Assembly: GCA_937891045.1 (NCBI GenBank)
Contig: CALBEV010000088.1
Location: 1-30,876, forward strand
Origin: an uncultured Burkholderiales bacterium
GTDB lineage: Bacteria > Pseudomonadota > Gammaproteobacteria > Burkholderiales > Burkholderiaceae
Reading direction: 5' to 3'
DNA: 30,876 nt
Every line of letters begins with the position of its first letter. Position 1 is the first letter of the stretch. The notes beneath the pieces were generated by a model. The model saw only the letters and a program-made list of their open reading frames with translations, searched no databases and was not told the DNA's origin. Below, one piece after another: positions 1 through 7,230 of this stretch. The position numbers were made by a program, and so were the translations under genes.

Positions 1-54
1 AGCAACAGCCTTCTAAGCTGTGGGTCGGGGGTTCGATCCCCTCCGGGCAGGCCA
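1..54 (+). tRNA. tRNA-Arg (anticodon TCT), 5' part cut by the window edge
   Basis: The anticodon stem (5-9 with 17-21) pairs perfectly around a 7-nt loop at 10-16, with anticodon TCT at 12-14, so it reads AGA and AGG. A 5-nt variable loop (22-26) is followed by a T arm with the TTCGATC loop at 32-38 and a five-pair stem that includes one G-T pair. The 3' acceptor strand (44-50), a G discriminator base and an encoded CCA (52-54) follow. The D arm and 5' acceptor strand lie outside the window. Confidence 0.93.
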
Positions 55-62
55 CATGGGGC

Positions 63-782
63 TCAGTGAGCGCCCCCAGAGGGTGGTGGTTTTTCTTTGG
101 CCGCTTTGTCAAAGAAGTGGTACCAGCATTCTTGCTTGGCCAAGACATTGCTCTTATTGTCCAAGCAGTAGAAGCGGCGAATTTTTTTCTCACGGTCGGT
201 GACGAACCAACTGCGGTAGAGGGTTTTATCCAATACATACATGATGGCGGTGCGCGACTTGGGACAGCCGTCGCCCAAAATACATGAGCGCATCACGTTC
301 GAGCTGGTGTAGAGCTCGATCGACACCACGGGTAGTTTTTTGCCAGATTGGGTGGCCACCAAGCGCACAGCACAAGTGGATCCAGTGACTTTGTCAAGAC
401 CGTCTTTTTCGGCCAGCATATTGGCTTCTTGCGCCAACAATTGGCGGTACCACTCGCCAATCACGCCACGACAAATAAAGTACTCTTCTGTATCGGTTTT
501 GTGAAAAGGTTCGATATAGGGGCGGCGATTGGCATCGAAATAGAACAGGGGTTCCTGGCCTTCAAAAGTGCGTTTGGGCCGTTCAACCGCTGCCGGGGCG
601 TCTTTACCTGCAGGGGCTTTCTCTTCTTTTTTGGGCTCAGGCTTCTTAGCGGCGTCATCCGCTTTTTTCTCTTGCTTGGCCGGTTCAGGTTTGGGCTTGG
701 GGTCTTCTGCCCGGGCCAAGTTCAGGCATGCCAGGGCCATCAGCATTGGCAATAAACGCAAAAAGTAAGAATATGTTTTCAT
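63..782 (-). CDS. Exported six-cysteine protein of unknown function (paralog A)
   Basis: I do not recognise a named family. Starting at 782 gives 239 aa with a classical signal peptide (Lys near the N terminus, hydrophobic core, A-R-A before E-D), so a periplasmic or secreted protein is likely. A low-complexity Lys/Pro/Glu/Ala linker of roughly 50 residues follows, then a C-terminal domain of about 140 residues containing six cysteines. That domain aligns cysteine for cysteine with the next gene upstream (846-1541). Shared patterns include an aromatic-rich Y-x-C-x-G near the start and an F/Y-aromatic strand before the last two cysteines. An upstream ATG at 818 would put twelve extra residues before the signal peptide and is less likely. 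Its 3' end faces the tRNA-Arg. Confidence 0.8.
   Translation of the reverse strand: MKTYSYFLRLLPMLMALACLNLARAEDPKPKPEPAKQEKKADDAAKKPEPKKEEKAPAGKDAPAAVERPKRTFEGQEPLFYFDANRRPYIEPFHKTDTEEYFICRGVIGEWYRQLLAQEANMLAEKDGLDKVTGSTCAVRLVATQSGKKLPVVSIELYTSSNVMRSCILGDGCPKSRTAIMYVLDKTLYRSWFVTDREKKIRRFYCLDNKSNVLAKQECWYHFFDKAAKEKPPPSGGAH
73..98 (+). terminator. Possible terminator of the tRNA-Arg transcript
   Basis: A C-rich run (73-77) can pair with a G-rich run (81-86, one bulged T) across a 3-nt loop, and a T-rich stretch follows at 90-98. It lies about 20 nt after the tRNA CCA end, where a terminator is expected. It also overlaps the 3' end of the opposing gene at 63-782. The stem is short and imperfect. 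Confidence 0.35.
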
Positions 783-845
783 GGCATGAGAAGAGGTCGT
801 GTCAATGTATCGGCACATGAAGGGCGGTCTTGAGCCAGCAACGCA

Positions 846-1541
846 TCAAGGGTTCTCAACGGTGTAGCAGGTTTGGTCCCGGTGCCATTTGCCGGTGTCT
901 GTGACGCAGTGGTGTTGAATGAGTTGTCGGCTGACATCTGAAAAAAAGTAAGACCGCATGATGGCTGTGCGGTTGGGGACGAAATTGACAGTGCGAAAAA
1001 TGGGGCACTGTTCATGCCGAATGCATCGGTCAAACTGGCGTGGGCTTTCAAACAACTGAATGCCGATGCGCCCGGGGGTGAGGCTGCGCTCTGTGCCATA
1101 GGTCACGATGCAGGTTTTTGGATCGACAAAAGGCAATTCAATCAATTCATTGAAATAGTTCATTTCAGCGACCACCAATTCAAGAAACCAGGGCGCCACG
1201 ATGCCTGAACATTCGTAATAGTCGATCTTGTCATTGTTGTAAACCACCTCGCCCAATGGCTTGTTGTCCTTGGACAAGCGCAGCATCGGGTCCTTGCCCG
1301 AATTAGGCGGGCGTACTTGTGAAGCACGAGGCGCTTCATCTTTGCCTTCTTGACTCTCTACGCCTTCATTCAAAACAGCTTGCACCCGGCGTGAAAAATT
1401 CTCTTCTTCTTGTGGGGTGGCCGAACGCTTTTCAGGGATGGGTTTGAACTTGGGTTCAGTGGCAGGCTTGTCATCAGAACAAGCTGTCAATCCCACAAGC
1501 ATGAGAAATGCAAGCGATCGGATGTGAGAAGTTTTGAGCAT
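846..1541 (-). CDS. Six-cysteine lipoprotein of unknown function (paralog B)
   Basis: Starting at 1541 gives 231 aa with a lipoprotein signal peptide. The lipobox is L-T-A-C with the cysteine at residue 21, followed by S-D-D, so membrane anchoring is predicted. A charged, Pro-rich linker leads into a C-terminal domain with six further cysteines at the same relative places as in the gene at 63-782, suggesting three disulfides in the periplasm. The two genes are 63 bp apart on one strand and probably co-transcribed. Upstream in-frame starts at 1550, 1562 and 1613 exist. None has a strong ribosome-binding site, so the exact start is uncertain. Function unknown. Confidence 0.8.
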   Translation of the reverse strand: MLKTSHIRSLAFLMLVGLTACSDDKPATEPKFKPIPEKRSATPQEEENFSRRVQAVLNEGVESQEGKDEAPRASQVRPPNSGKDPMLRLSKDNKPLGEVVYNNDKIDYYECSGIVAPWFLELVVAEMNYFNELIELPFVDPKTCIVTYGTERSLTPGRIGIQLFESPRQFDRCIRHEQCPIFRTVNFVPNRTAIMRSYFFSDVSRQLIQHHCVTDTGKWHRDQTCYTVENP

Positions 1542-1615
1542 GGTCAACATTGGAAATGGCATGCGGGGTATTATCAACTTAAGGACCGCTTGGCCAGGTC
1601 GATCTAGAAGCAACC

Positions 1616-2557
1616 ATGACTATTTCAATTCAATCCTTTATACCTACTTTGGCTGCTGCCATGGCGCTGACCATGGTGGGGTGTGGGGGAGGCAATAACA
1701 GTGTGGGCGAGCCAACTGGTAATCCGCATTTGGTTTCTGCGGATTCAAGAATCATGTCGCCGAAATTGATGACGGTTGACGGGACCGATATTTACTTTGC
1801 CAATCAGGGAAACACTGGCATAAACAGCGTGTTGAGAATCAGTCAAATTGAATCATTGGATACTGCCGGGTACCCCGGGTTTTATGAAGTTTATGGTGTG
1901 GCGTTTAACAGCAATAGAGAGTTGTATGTAACCGGCAAACCAAGTTCTAATATTGCAGCAGTACTGAAAGCAACTTCTGGATCTCCATTAATTACCAGTA
2001 TCGGTAGTTACTACGGGCTTGCGTTTCTGGCTAATGACGATTTGATTTCTGCTATTCAAAATTCGCCGCCAATGACAGTTTCTGTCAATACCAGTGCCAG
2101 TAGTTACACCAACTCCACAGCAGTGAACATCACTGAAACGCCACTTTCCTTTGTTCGAAAAGGTCAGTTTGTATACATTTCAACCCAACAAAATCGCATT
2201 TATAAAATAGATACCACAATCACACCCTTTTCTCCAACGCCACTTGTTTTAACTGGCCTTGCTCTGGAGTCGCCAAATGGTATTGCCTTTGACGGCGATG
2301 ATATGTATGTGGTTAATTTCGGACCTAGTACAGGCACTGGCAGTTGGATTGCAAAAATAACCAACGAAACCACAATGACTGAATTCAAAAAAGATATCAA
2401 TTGGTTATGCGCCAGCGCTGGTATTGCAGTCAGGGGCAATTACATCTATGTCAGCAACGGCAGTAAGGACATGAATGGAAATCCAATTACGTCATGCGGC
2501 ACCATTCCAAACACAACAACCAGCAACAAAAACACCATCGTGAAATTCTTCCACTGA
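1616..2557 (+). CDS. Lipoprotein with predicted six-bladed beta-propeller, function unknown
   Basis: This is a 313-aa protein with a lipoprotein signal peptide; M-V-G-C puts the lipid cysteine at residue 23, followed by a Gly/Asn-rich spacer. The rest shows six repeats of the propeller pattern (small residue, G-hydrophobic-A-hydrophobic, short turn, D/N-x-hydrophobic-Y-hydrophobic). They begin near residues 51, 92, 132, 178, 220 and 268, as in NHL/SMP-30-like sugar-lactonase or PQQ-type propellers. I see no assignable active site. Cysteines at 265 and 294 could pair. The coding sequence is visibly richer in A+T than its neighbours, which may mean recent acquisition or relaxed codon use. It is transcribed divergently from the six-cysteine pair and its stop lies 8 bp from the end of the convergent GST gene. 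Confidence 0.8.
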   Translation: MTISIQSFIPTLAAAMALTMVGCGGGNNSVGEPTGNPHLVSADSRIMSPKLMTVDGTDIYFANQGNTGINSVLRISQIESLDTAGYPGFYEVYGVAFNSNRELYVTGKPSSNIAAVLKATSGSPLITSIGSYYGLAFLANDDLISAIQNSPPMTVSVNTSASSYTNSTAVNITETPLSFVRKGQFVYISTQQNRIYKIDTTITPFSPTPLVLTGLALESPNGIAFDGDDMYVVNFGPSTGTGSWIAKITNETTMTEFKKDINWLCASAGIAVRGNYIYVSNGSKDMNGNPITSCGTIPNTTTSNKNTIVKFFH

Positions 2558-2565
2558 AGAATCCA

Positions 2566-3273
2566 TCACCGCTTCTGATACTGCGCCTTGCCAAACAAGG
2601 TTTCCATCGCCTTCTTGTCGTTTTGCAAGGGCTTTCGTAAATCAGCCAACACCTCGCAGCCGCGAACAACAGCAGGGCGTGCGCTGATCATGTCAAACCA
2701 TTCTTTCAAGCGCGGGTAATCGGCCCAATCGATACCTTGGTTTTTCCAACTGCGCAGCCAAGGGAAGATGGCCATGTCAGCGATGCTGTAGGTTTTGCCA
2801 GCGATATACGGGTGAAGGGCGAGTTGTTTGTCCATCACGCCATACAAACGCCGGGCTTCATTGGTGTAGCGGTCGATGCCGTACTGAACCTTTTCAGGCG
2901 CATAAATCCTGAAATGGTGCGCTTGACCCAGCATGGGCCCGACGCCACCCATTTGAAACATCAACCACTGCAGCACGTCATATTTGGCGCGGTCGCTTTT
3001 GGGCATGAACTTGCCAAACTTGGCGGCCAGGTAAATCAGAATCGCGCCCGACTCGAACAAGCTGATGGGCTGACCATCGGGGCCGTTCGGGTCTACCAAG
3101 GCTGGAATCTTGTTGTTCGGGCTGATGGTTAAAAACTCGGGCGTGAACTGTTCGCCTTCGCCAATATGGATAGGGTGCGCCAGCCAGTCGCGGCCCAGCC
3201 GCATGCCACATTCCTCCAACATGATGTGGACTTTGTGGCCATTCGGCGTGGGCCAGCTGTAGACATCGATCAT
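2566..3273 (-). CDS. Glutathione S-transferase family protein, YfcG/nu-class-like
   Basis: The protein is 235 aa with an N-terminal thioredoxin fold and a helical C-terminal domain. The start has the W-P-T-P-N-G-x-K pattern of YfcG/YghU-type enzymes, which act as glutathione-dependent disulfide-bond reductases rather than as classical transferases. The glutathione-contact stretch with N-K-I-P-A-L and E-S-G-A-I-L-I-Y-L is present near residues 54 to 82. The start codon lies 2 nt after the stop of the acyl-CoA dehydrogenase gene, so it is the last gene of that operon. Its role in the pathway is inferred only from position: it could protect thiols or act on an electrophilic intermediate. Confidence 0.9.
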   Translation of the reverse strand: MIDVYSWPTPNGHKVHIMLEECGMRLGRDWLAHPIHIGEGEQFTPEFLTISPNNKIPALVDPNGPDGQPISLFESGAILIYLAAKFGKFMPKSDRAKYDVLQWLMFQMGGVGPMLGQAHHFRIYAPEKVQYGIDRYTNEARRLYGVMDKQLALHPYIAGKTYSIADMAIFPWLRSWKNQGIDWADYPRLKEWFDMISARPAVVRGCEVLADLRKPLQNDKKAMETLFGKAQYQKR

Positions 3274-3275
3274 GC

Positions 3276-4538
3276 TCAGCTGCCTCGAGTCACGGGCATT
3301 TCCACGTCTTGGGGTGCTGTGCTGATGTGCCTGGCCAACTCGAGTTTGGCAATCGCGTTGCGGTGCACTTCATCTGGACCATCGGCCAAGCGCAAGGTGC
3401 GTTGGTTGGCGTAGGCATAAGCCAAGGGAAAATCGTCGCTGACACCACCACCGCCGTGCGCTTGGATGGCCCAGTCGATGATTTGGCAAGCCATGTTCGG
3501 GGCAATCACCTTGATCATGGCGATTTCAGTGCGAGCGATTTTGTTGCCCACGGTGTCCATCATGTAAGCGGCTTTCAGGGTCAGCAAGCGGGCTTGCTCG
3601 ATCATGATGCGGCCATCGGCCAAGCGCTCGTGCCAGACGCCTTGGGCGGACACCGGTTTGCCAAAAGCCACGCGGCTGTTCAAGCGCTTGACCATCAGTT
3701 CCATGGCGCGTTCAGCGGCACCGATGGTGCGCATGCAATGGTGAATCCGGCCTGGGCCCAAGCGGCCTTGGGCGATCTCGAAACCACGGCCTTCGCCCAG
3801 CAGCAGGTTGCCCACAGGAACGCGCACGTTTTTCAGGTCCACTTCCATGTGGCCGTGAGGTGCATCGTCGTAGCCAAACACCGAGAGTGGGCGCATGACG
3901 GTCACGCCAGGTGAATTGGCGGGCACGATGATCATGCTTTGTTGTGAATGTCTTGGTGCTTCGGGGTCGGTTTTGCCCATGACGATGTACACCGCGCAGC
4001 GGGGGTCGCCAGCACCAGAAGACCACCATTTGCGGCCATTGATGACGTAATGGTCGCCATCGCGCTCGATGCGGGTTTGGATGTTGGTGGCGTCTGACGA
4101 AGCCACTTCGGGCTCGGTCATCAGAAAGGCCGAGCGGATTTCACCGCGCAGCAGGGGTTCCAACCACTGGTCTTTCAGTGCTTCGCTGGCGTAGCGCTCG
4201 AAAGTTTCCATGTTGCCGGTGTCGGGTGCCGAGCAGTTGAACACCTCGGCGGCGAAGGGCACACGGCCCATGATTTCGCACAAGGGCGCGTATTCGAGGT
4301 TGCTCAAACCCTCGGGTGCGCGTTTGCTGTGCGGCAAAAACAAATTCCACAAACCGGCTTTGCGGGCCAGGGGCTTGAGTTCTTCAATCAGTTTGGTGGG
4401 CACCCAAGCGTTGCCTTTGGCACGGTTGTCGGCAATCTCTTGAAAGAAGCGTTTTTCGTTCGGGTAGATGTGCTCGTCCATGAAAGCGATCAAGCGCGCT
4501 TGCAGGGTTTTGACCTTGTCGGTGTAATCGAAGTTCAT
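3276..4538 (-). CDS. Acyl-CoA dehydrogenase, ACAD10/11-type
   Basis: This 420-aa flavoprotein has the three-part acyl-CoA dehydrogenase fold. The middle domain carries W-S-S-G-A-G-D-P near residue 171, and the C-terminal domain carries the Q-x-H-G-G-G-G-V stretch and [10 protein letters not shown] near 383. These variants are typical of the ACAD10/11 branch, not of short- or medium-chain enzymes. The start at 4538 has a GGAG ribosome-binding site; longer upstream starts extend into the gap and the preceding gene. The gene directly upstream encodes an APH-like kinase, which is the N-terminal half of animal ACAD11. In Pseudomonas putida levulinate breakdown, a similar pair (LvaA, LvaC) handles 4-hydroxyacyl-CoA. 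That substrate is an inference here. Confidence 0.92.
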   Translation of the reverse strand: MNFDYTDKVKTLQARLIAFMDEHIYPNEKRFFQEIADNRAKGNAWVPTKLIEELKPLARKAGLWNLFLPHSKRAPEGLSNLEYAPLCEIMGRVPFAAEVFNCSAPDTGNMETFERYASEALKDQWLEPLLRGEIRSAFLMTEPEVASSDATNIQTRIERDGDHYVINGRKWWSSGAGDPRCAVYIVMGKTDPEAPRHSQQSMIIVPANSPGVTVMRPLSVFGYDDAPHGHMEVDLKNVRVPVGNLLLGEGRGFEIAQGRLGPGRIHHCMRTIGAAERAMELMVKRLNSRVAFGKPVSAQGVWHERLADGRIMIEQARLLTLKAAYMMDTVGNKIARTEIAMIKVIAPNMACQIIDWAIQAHGGGGVSDDFPLAYAYANQRTLRLADGPDEVHRNAIAKLELARHISTAPQDVEMPVTRGS

Positions 4539-4560
4539 GCGTTGCTCCAGTTGGTGTTTG

Positions 4561-5649
4561 TCAGTGAGAACTGCGTTGGGCGAACAACCAGGCCAGTTCG
4601 GCCATGGGTCGGGCACCTGCGCCCGAGGCCTTGGCCTCGGCGCTGGACGCGGTGCCGTCTTCCACCCGTTTGGCAATGCCTTGCAAGATCGCCGCGATGC
4701 GGAACATGTTGTAGGCCAGGTAGAAATTCCAGTCTTTTTTCAGTGCTGCCAGTGTGGTGATGCCCGAACGCTGGCAGTACAAATCGACGTATTCGTCTTC
4801 CAAGGGAATGCCCAAAGCTGCGTGGTCCAGGCCGCCAATGCCCCGAAAACTGCCCGGCGGAATGTGCCAAGACATGCAGTGGTAGCTGAAGTCGGCCAGC
4901 GGGTGGCCCAAGGTGGAGAGTTCCCAATCGAGCACCGCCAACACACGCGGCTCGGTGGGGTGGAAGATCAGGTTGTCCAAGCGGAAGTCGCCGTGCACGA
5001 TCCAAGTGATATCGGCCCGGGCACTCTGGGGCATGTTGGCAGGCAACCAAGCCATCAGTTGGTCCATCTCAGCAATGGGCTGGGTGACGGAGGCCACGTA
5101 TTGCTTGCTCCAGCGGCCAATTTGGCGGTCGAAGTAATTGCCAGGTTTGCCGAAACTTTCAAGGCCTTGGGCCTTGTAATCAACGGCGTGCAAAGCAGCG
5201 ATGACGCGGTTCATTTCTAAATAAATGTCGCGGCGCTCAGTGGTGGACATGCCGGGCAAGGCTTGGTCCCACAGAACACGGCCTTGCACGAACTCCATGA
5301 CGTAAAACGCGCGACCAATGATGGATTCGTCTTCGCACAAGACATGCATTTGCGCCACTGGCACACCAGTGCCGTGCAAACCGTGCATCACCTTGAACTC
5401 GCGTTCAATGGCATGGGCCGAGGGCAGCAACTTGGCCACAGGTCCGGGCTTGGCCCGCATCACATAGCTGGCGTTGGGCGTGTTGAGTTTGTAGGTGGGG
5501 TTGGACTGGCCGCCCTTGAACATCTCCACTTGCAAAGGGCCTTCAAAGCCCGGCATGTGTTGGCCCAGCCAGTCTTCCAAGGCGGCTGTGTCGAAGCGGT
5601 GCGCGTCACTCACCTGTTTGGTGCCAACGAAATTGTCAAAGTTGCTCAT
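4561..5649 (-). CDS. APH-like phosphotransferase (ACAD10/11 kinase-domain family)
   Basis: The 362-aa protein has an aminoglycoside-phosphotransferase/choline-kinase-like fold. The nucleotide-binding strand K-G-G-Q-S-N-P-T-Y is near residues 45 to 53. The catalytic loop H-G-D-F-R-L-D-N is near 218 and the metal-binding [10 protein letters not shown] near 239. These variants match the ACAD10/11 kinase domain, whose relatives phosphorylate the 4-hydroxyl of acyl-CoA so that the partner dehydrogenase can eliminate phosphate. They do not suggest antibiotic resistance. The gene lies 22 bp upstream of the dehydrogenase and 4 bp downstream of the Crp-type regulator gene, implying one transcript. The substrate is unproven. 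Confidence 0.9.
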   Translation of the reverse strand: MSNFDNFVGTKQVSDAHRFDTAALEDWLGQHMPGFEGPLQVEMFKGGQSNPTYKLNTPNASYVMRAKPGPVAKLLPSAHAIEREFKVMHGLHGTGVPVAQMHVLCEDESIIGRAFYVMEFVQGRVLWDQALPGMSTTERRDIYLEMNRVIAALHAVDYKAQGLESFGKPGNYFDRQIGRWSKQYVASVTQPIAEMDQLMAWLPANMPQSARADITWIVHGDFRLDNLIFHPTEPRVLAVLDWELSTLGHPLADFSYHCMSWHIPPGSFRGIGGLDHAALGIPLEDEYVDLYCQRSGITTLAALKKDWNFYLAYNMFRIAAILQGIAKRVEDGTASSAEAKASGAGARPMAELAWLFAQRSSH

Positions 5650-5653
5650 GGCC

Positions 5654-6370
5654 TTACTCCGTGGCGCTGATTTTCATCAGCGCCTGCTGGTTGCGTATCA
5701 CCAGACCACCCGGCTCGATGCGCAGCGCCTCTTCGCGCTCCATCGCCTTCAGTTCTTGGTTGACCCGCTGGCGTGACGCGCCCAGCAATTGCGCCAATTC
5801 TTCTTGCGCCAGATGCAAGCCGATCCGAATCTCGTCGCCGTGGTTCAAGGAGGGGACGCCGTAACTGCGGGCCAAATGCAACAACTGCTTGGCCAAGCGT
5901 GAACGCAGGGGCAGGGTGTTGAGGTCTTCCAACAAGCCAAACAGCTGGCGAATGCGCCGGGCTTGCAAACGCAGCATCGCGTCGTAGAACTCAACATGCG
6001 TGGCCAAAATCTTTTGGAAATCGGCCTTGGCCACGCACAGGACGGTGGTCTCGCCGTGGGCATACACATCGTGGGTGCGGCTGTCGCCGTCCAGAATCGC
6101 CACATCGCCGAACCAGATGCCCGGCTCCACATAAGTGAAGGTGATTTGCTTGCCCGACAAAGCTGTGCTGCTGACACGCACCGCGCCCTTGGCGCAGGCC
6201 ATCCACTCTTCGGGCGAGTCGCCCCGGGCGGCAATCAATTCGCCGTCTTTGAGTCGTTTGACATAAGCGCATCGGAGGATGTCGTGTCTGAGGGAAGGTG
6301 AAAGGGAAGAAAACCAGCGCCCGGCATTGACTGCCTCGCGTTCTTCAATGGTAAGGATTGGATCGTCCAT
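5654..6370 (-). CDS. Crp/Fnr-family transcriptional regulator
   Basis: The 238-aa protein has an N-terminal cyclic-nucleotide-binding-like beta roll (about residues 15 to 130), a long dimer helix, and a C-terminal winged helix-turn-helix with Q-E-E-L-A-Q-L-L-G-A-S-R-Q-R-V near 189 to 203. There is no Fnr-like N-terminal cysteine cluster, so iron-sulfur oxygen sensing is unlikely. The effector cannot be read from sequence. It is the first gene of the regulator-phosphotransferase-dehydrogenase-GST run and may control it. A spaced inverted repeat just upstream is a possible operator. No good ribosome-binding site is visible before 6370. Confidence 0.9.
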   Translation of the reverse strand: MDDPILTIEEREAVNAGRWFSSLSPSLRHDILRCAYVKRLKDGELIAARGDSPEEWMACAKGAVRVSSTALSGKQITFTYVEPGIWFGDVAILDGDSRTHDVYAHGETTVLCVAKADFQKILATHVEFYDAMLRLQARRIRQLFGLLEDLNTLPLRSRLAKQLLHLARSYGVPSLNHGDEIRIGLHLAQEELAQLLGASRQRVNQELKAMEREEALRIEPGGLVIRNQQALMKISATE

Positions 6371-6383
6371 CGTCTGTCGTGTG

Positions 6384-6411
6384 GGTGACCATAAAGCCCC
6401 AAGCTGTCACC
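6384..6411. promoter_or_regulatory. Spaced inverted repeat upstream of the Crp-family gene
   Basis: GGTGAC at 6384-6389 and GTCACC at 6406-6411 form a perfect 6-bp inverted repeat with 16 bp between the arms. It sits 14 to 41 bp upstream of the regulator start codon. The half sites resemble the TGAC core of Crp-family sites, but the spacing is wider than the N6 of a classical Crp or Fnr site. It could be an operator for autoregulation or chance. Confidence 0.25.
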
Positions 6412-6430
6412 GGCGGGACCACTCGGGGCT
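6395..6430 (-). terminator. Possible weak terminator behind the enoyl-CoA hydratase gene
   Basis: On the minus strand, AGCCCC (6425-6430) can pair with GGGGCT (6395-6400) across a 24-nt GC-rich loop and is followed by only two T residues. It lies between the hydratase stop and the regulator start and would separate two transcription units if functional. The loop is long and the T run poor. Confidence 0.22.
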
Positions 6431-6443
6431 GGTTGATGAAATG

Positions 6444-7226
6444 TCAGGGTTTGTAGTGTGGCGTTTCTTTGTTCAAAAAAGCCTGGATGCCAATCCCCGC
6501 GTTGGGATGGTGCAGATTATTCACGAAGTGCTTTTTTTCCAGGGGCAACTGGGCATACAGGTCTTGCTGCTGGGCCGATGACAGCAACTCTTTGATGCTG
6601 GCCAAGGCGTTGGGTGCGCGTTGATTCAGCCGTTCGGCCAAGGCCAAGGCTTGTGTCAATGCTTCGCCTGGCGGGCTGAGTTGGTTCACCAAACCCCAGC
6701 GGTGCAAATCGGCGGCGCTGATTTTGTCGCCCAGCATCAACCACTGACTGACCAATGCGCGTGGCAAGGCACGCCCCAGGTGCCAGCTGCCACCGCCATC
6801 GGGCGACAGACCCACCGAGCTGTAGGCCATGACAAACACGCTGTCTTGCGCGGCCACCAAGAAATCGCAGGCCAGTGCCAACGAAAACCCAGCGCCTGCA
6901 GCCGCCCCTTCCACCGCCGAAATGACGGGTTTGGGAAAGGTCCGAATGGCTTCGATCCAGTTGTGCAAGCCTTCAATGCTTTGCGCTTGATGTTCTGGGG
7001 GCAGATCACGGTTGGAGAGCAATCGGTTCAAGTTGCCGCCCGCGCTGAAATGGGCGCCTTCGCCGGTGATGACGACACTGCGCACATCCGGGTTGCTTTC
7101 GGCCACGTTCAGGGTTTCAACACCAGCGCTGTACATCTCGGGGCCCAAGGCATTGCGGTGCTCAGGGTTGGAAATCGTCAAGACCAAGGTTTGACCTTGG
7201 CTGTGGCTTTTGAGTTGGGCGGTCAT
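6444..7226 (-). CDS. Enoyl-CoA hydratase/isomerase family protein (possible oxepin-CoA hydrolase, alternative type)
   Basis: The 260-aa protein has the crotonase fold. Oxyanion-hole segments are H-F-S-A-G-G-N at 59-65 and G-A-A-A-G-A-G at 107-113. At the usual second catalytic position it reads S-P-D-G-G-G with Asp at 143 instead of Glu, as in PaaG-like isomerases and the Comamonadaceae proteins often named oxepin-CoA hydrolase, alternative type. A hydratase or isomerase on an aromatic-ring-derived CoA thioester is therefore more likely than a standard beta-oxidation hydratase. Its start is 4 bp after the paaH stop, so the two are co-transcribed. The other phenylacetate genes are not in the window. 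Confidence 0.88.
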   Translation of the reverse strand: MTAQLKSHSQGQTLVLTISNPEHRNALGPEMYSAGVETLNVAESNPDVRSVVITGEGAHFSAGGNLNRLLSNRDLPPEHQAQSIEGLHNWIEAIRTFPKPVISAVEGAAAGAGFSLALACDFLVAAQDSVFVMAYSSVGLSPDGGGSWHLGRALPRALVSQWLMLGDKISAADLHRWGLVNQLSPPGEALTQALALAERLNQRAPNALASIKELLSSAQQQDLYAQLPLEKKHFVNNLHHPNAGIGIQAFLNKETPHYKP

Positions 7227-7230
7227 GGTG

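Noticed and set aside
1..2557. Genomic island integrated at the tRNA-Arg 3' end
   Set aside because: No integrase gene and no repeat of the tRNA 3' end was found near 2557 or elsewhere in the window; only one gene shows unusual composition.
4561..5649. Aminoglycoside resistance gene
   Set aside because: The APH fold is present, but motif variants and the coupled acyl-CoA dehydrogenase point to the ACAD10/11 kinase family.
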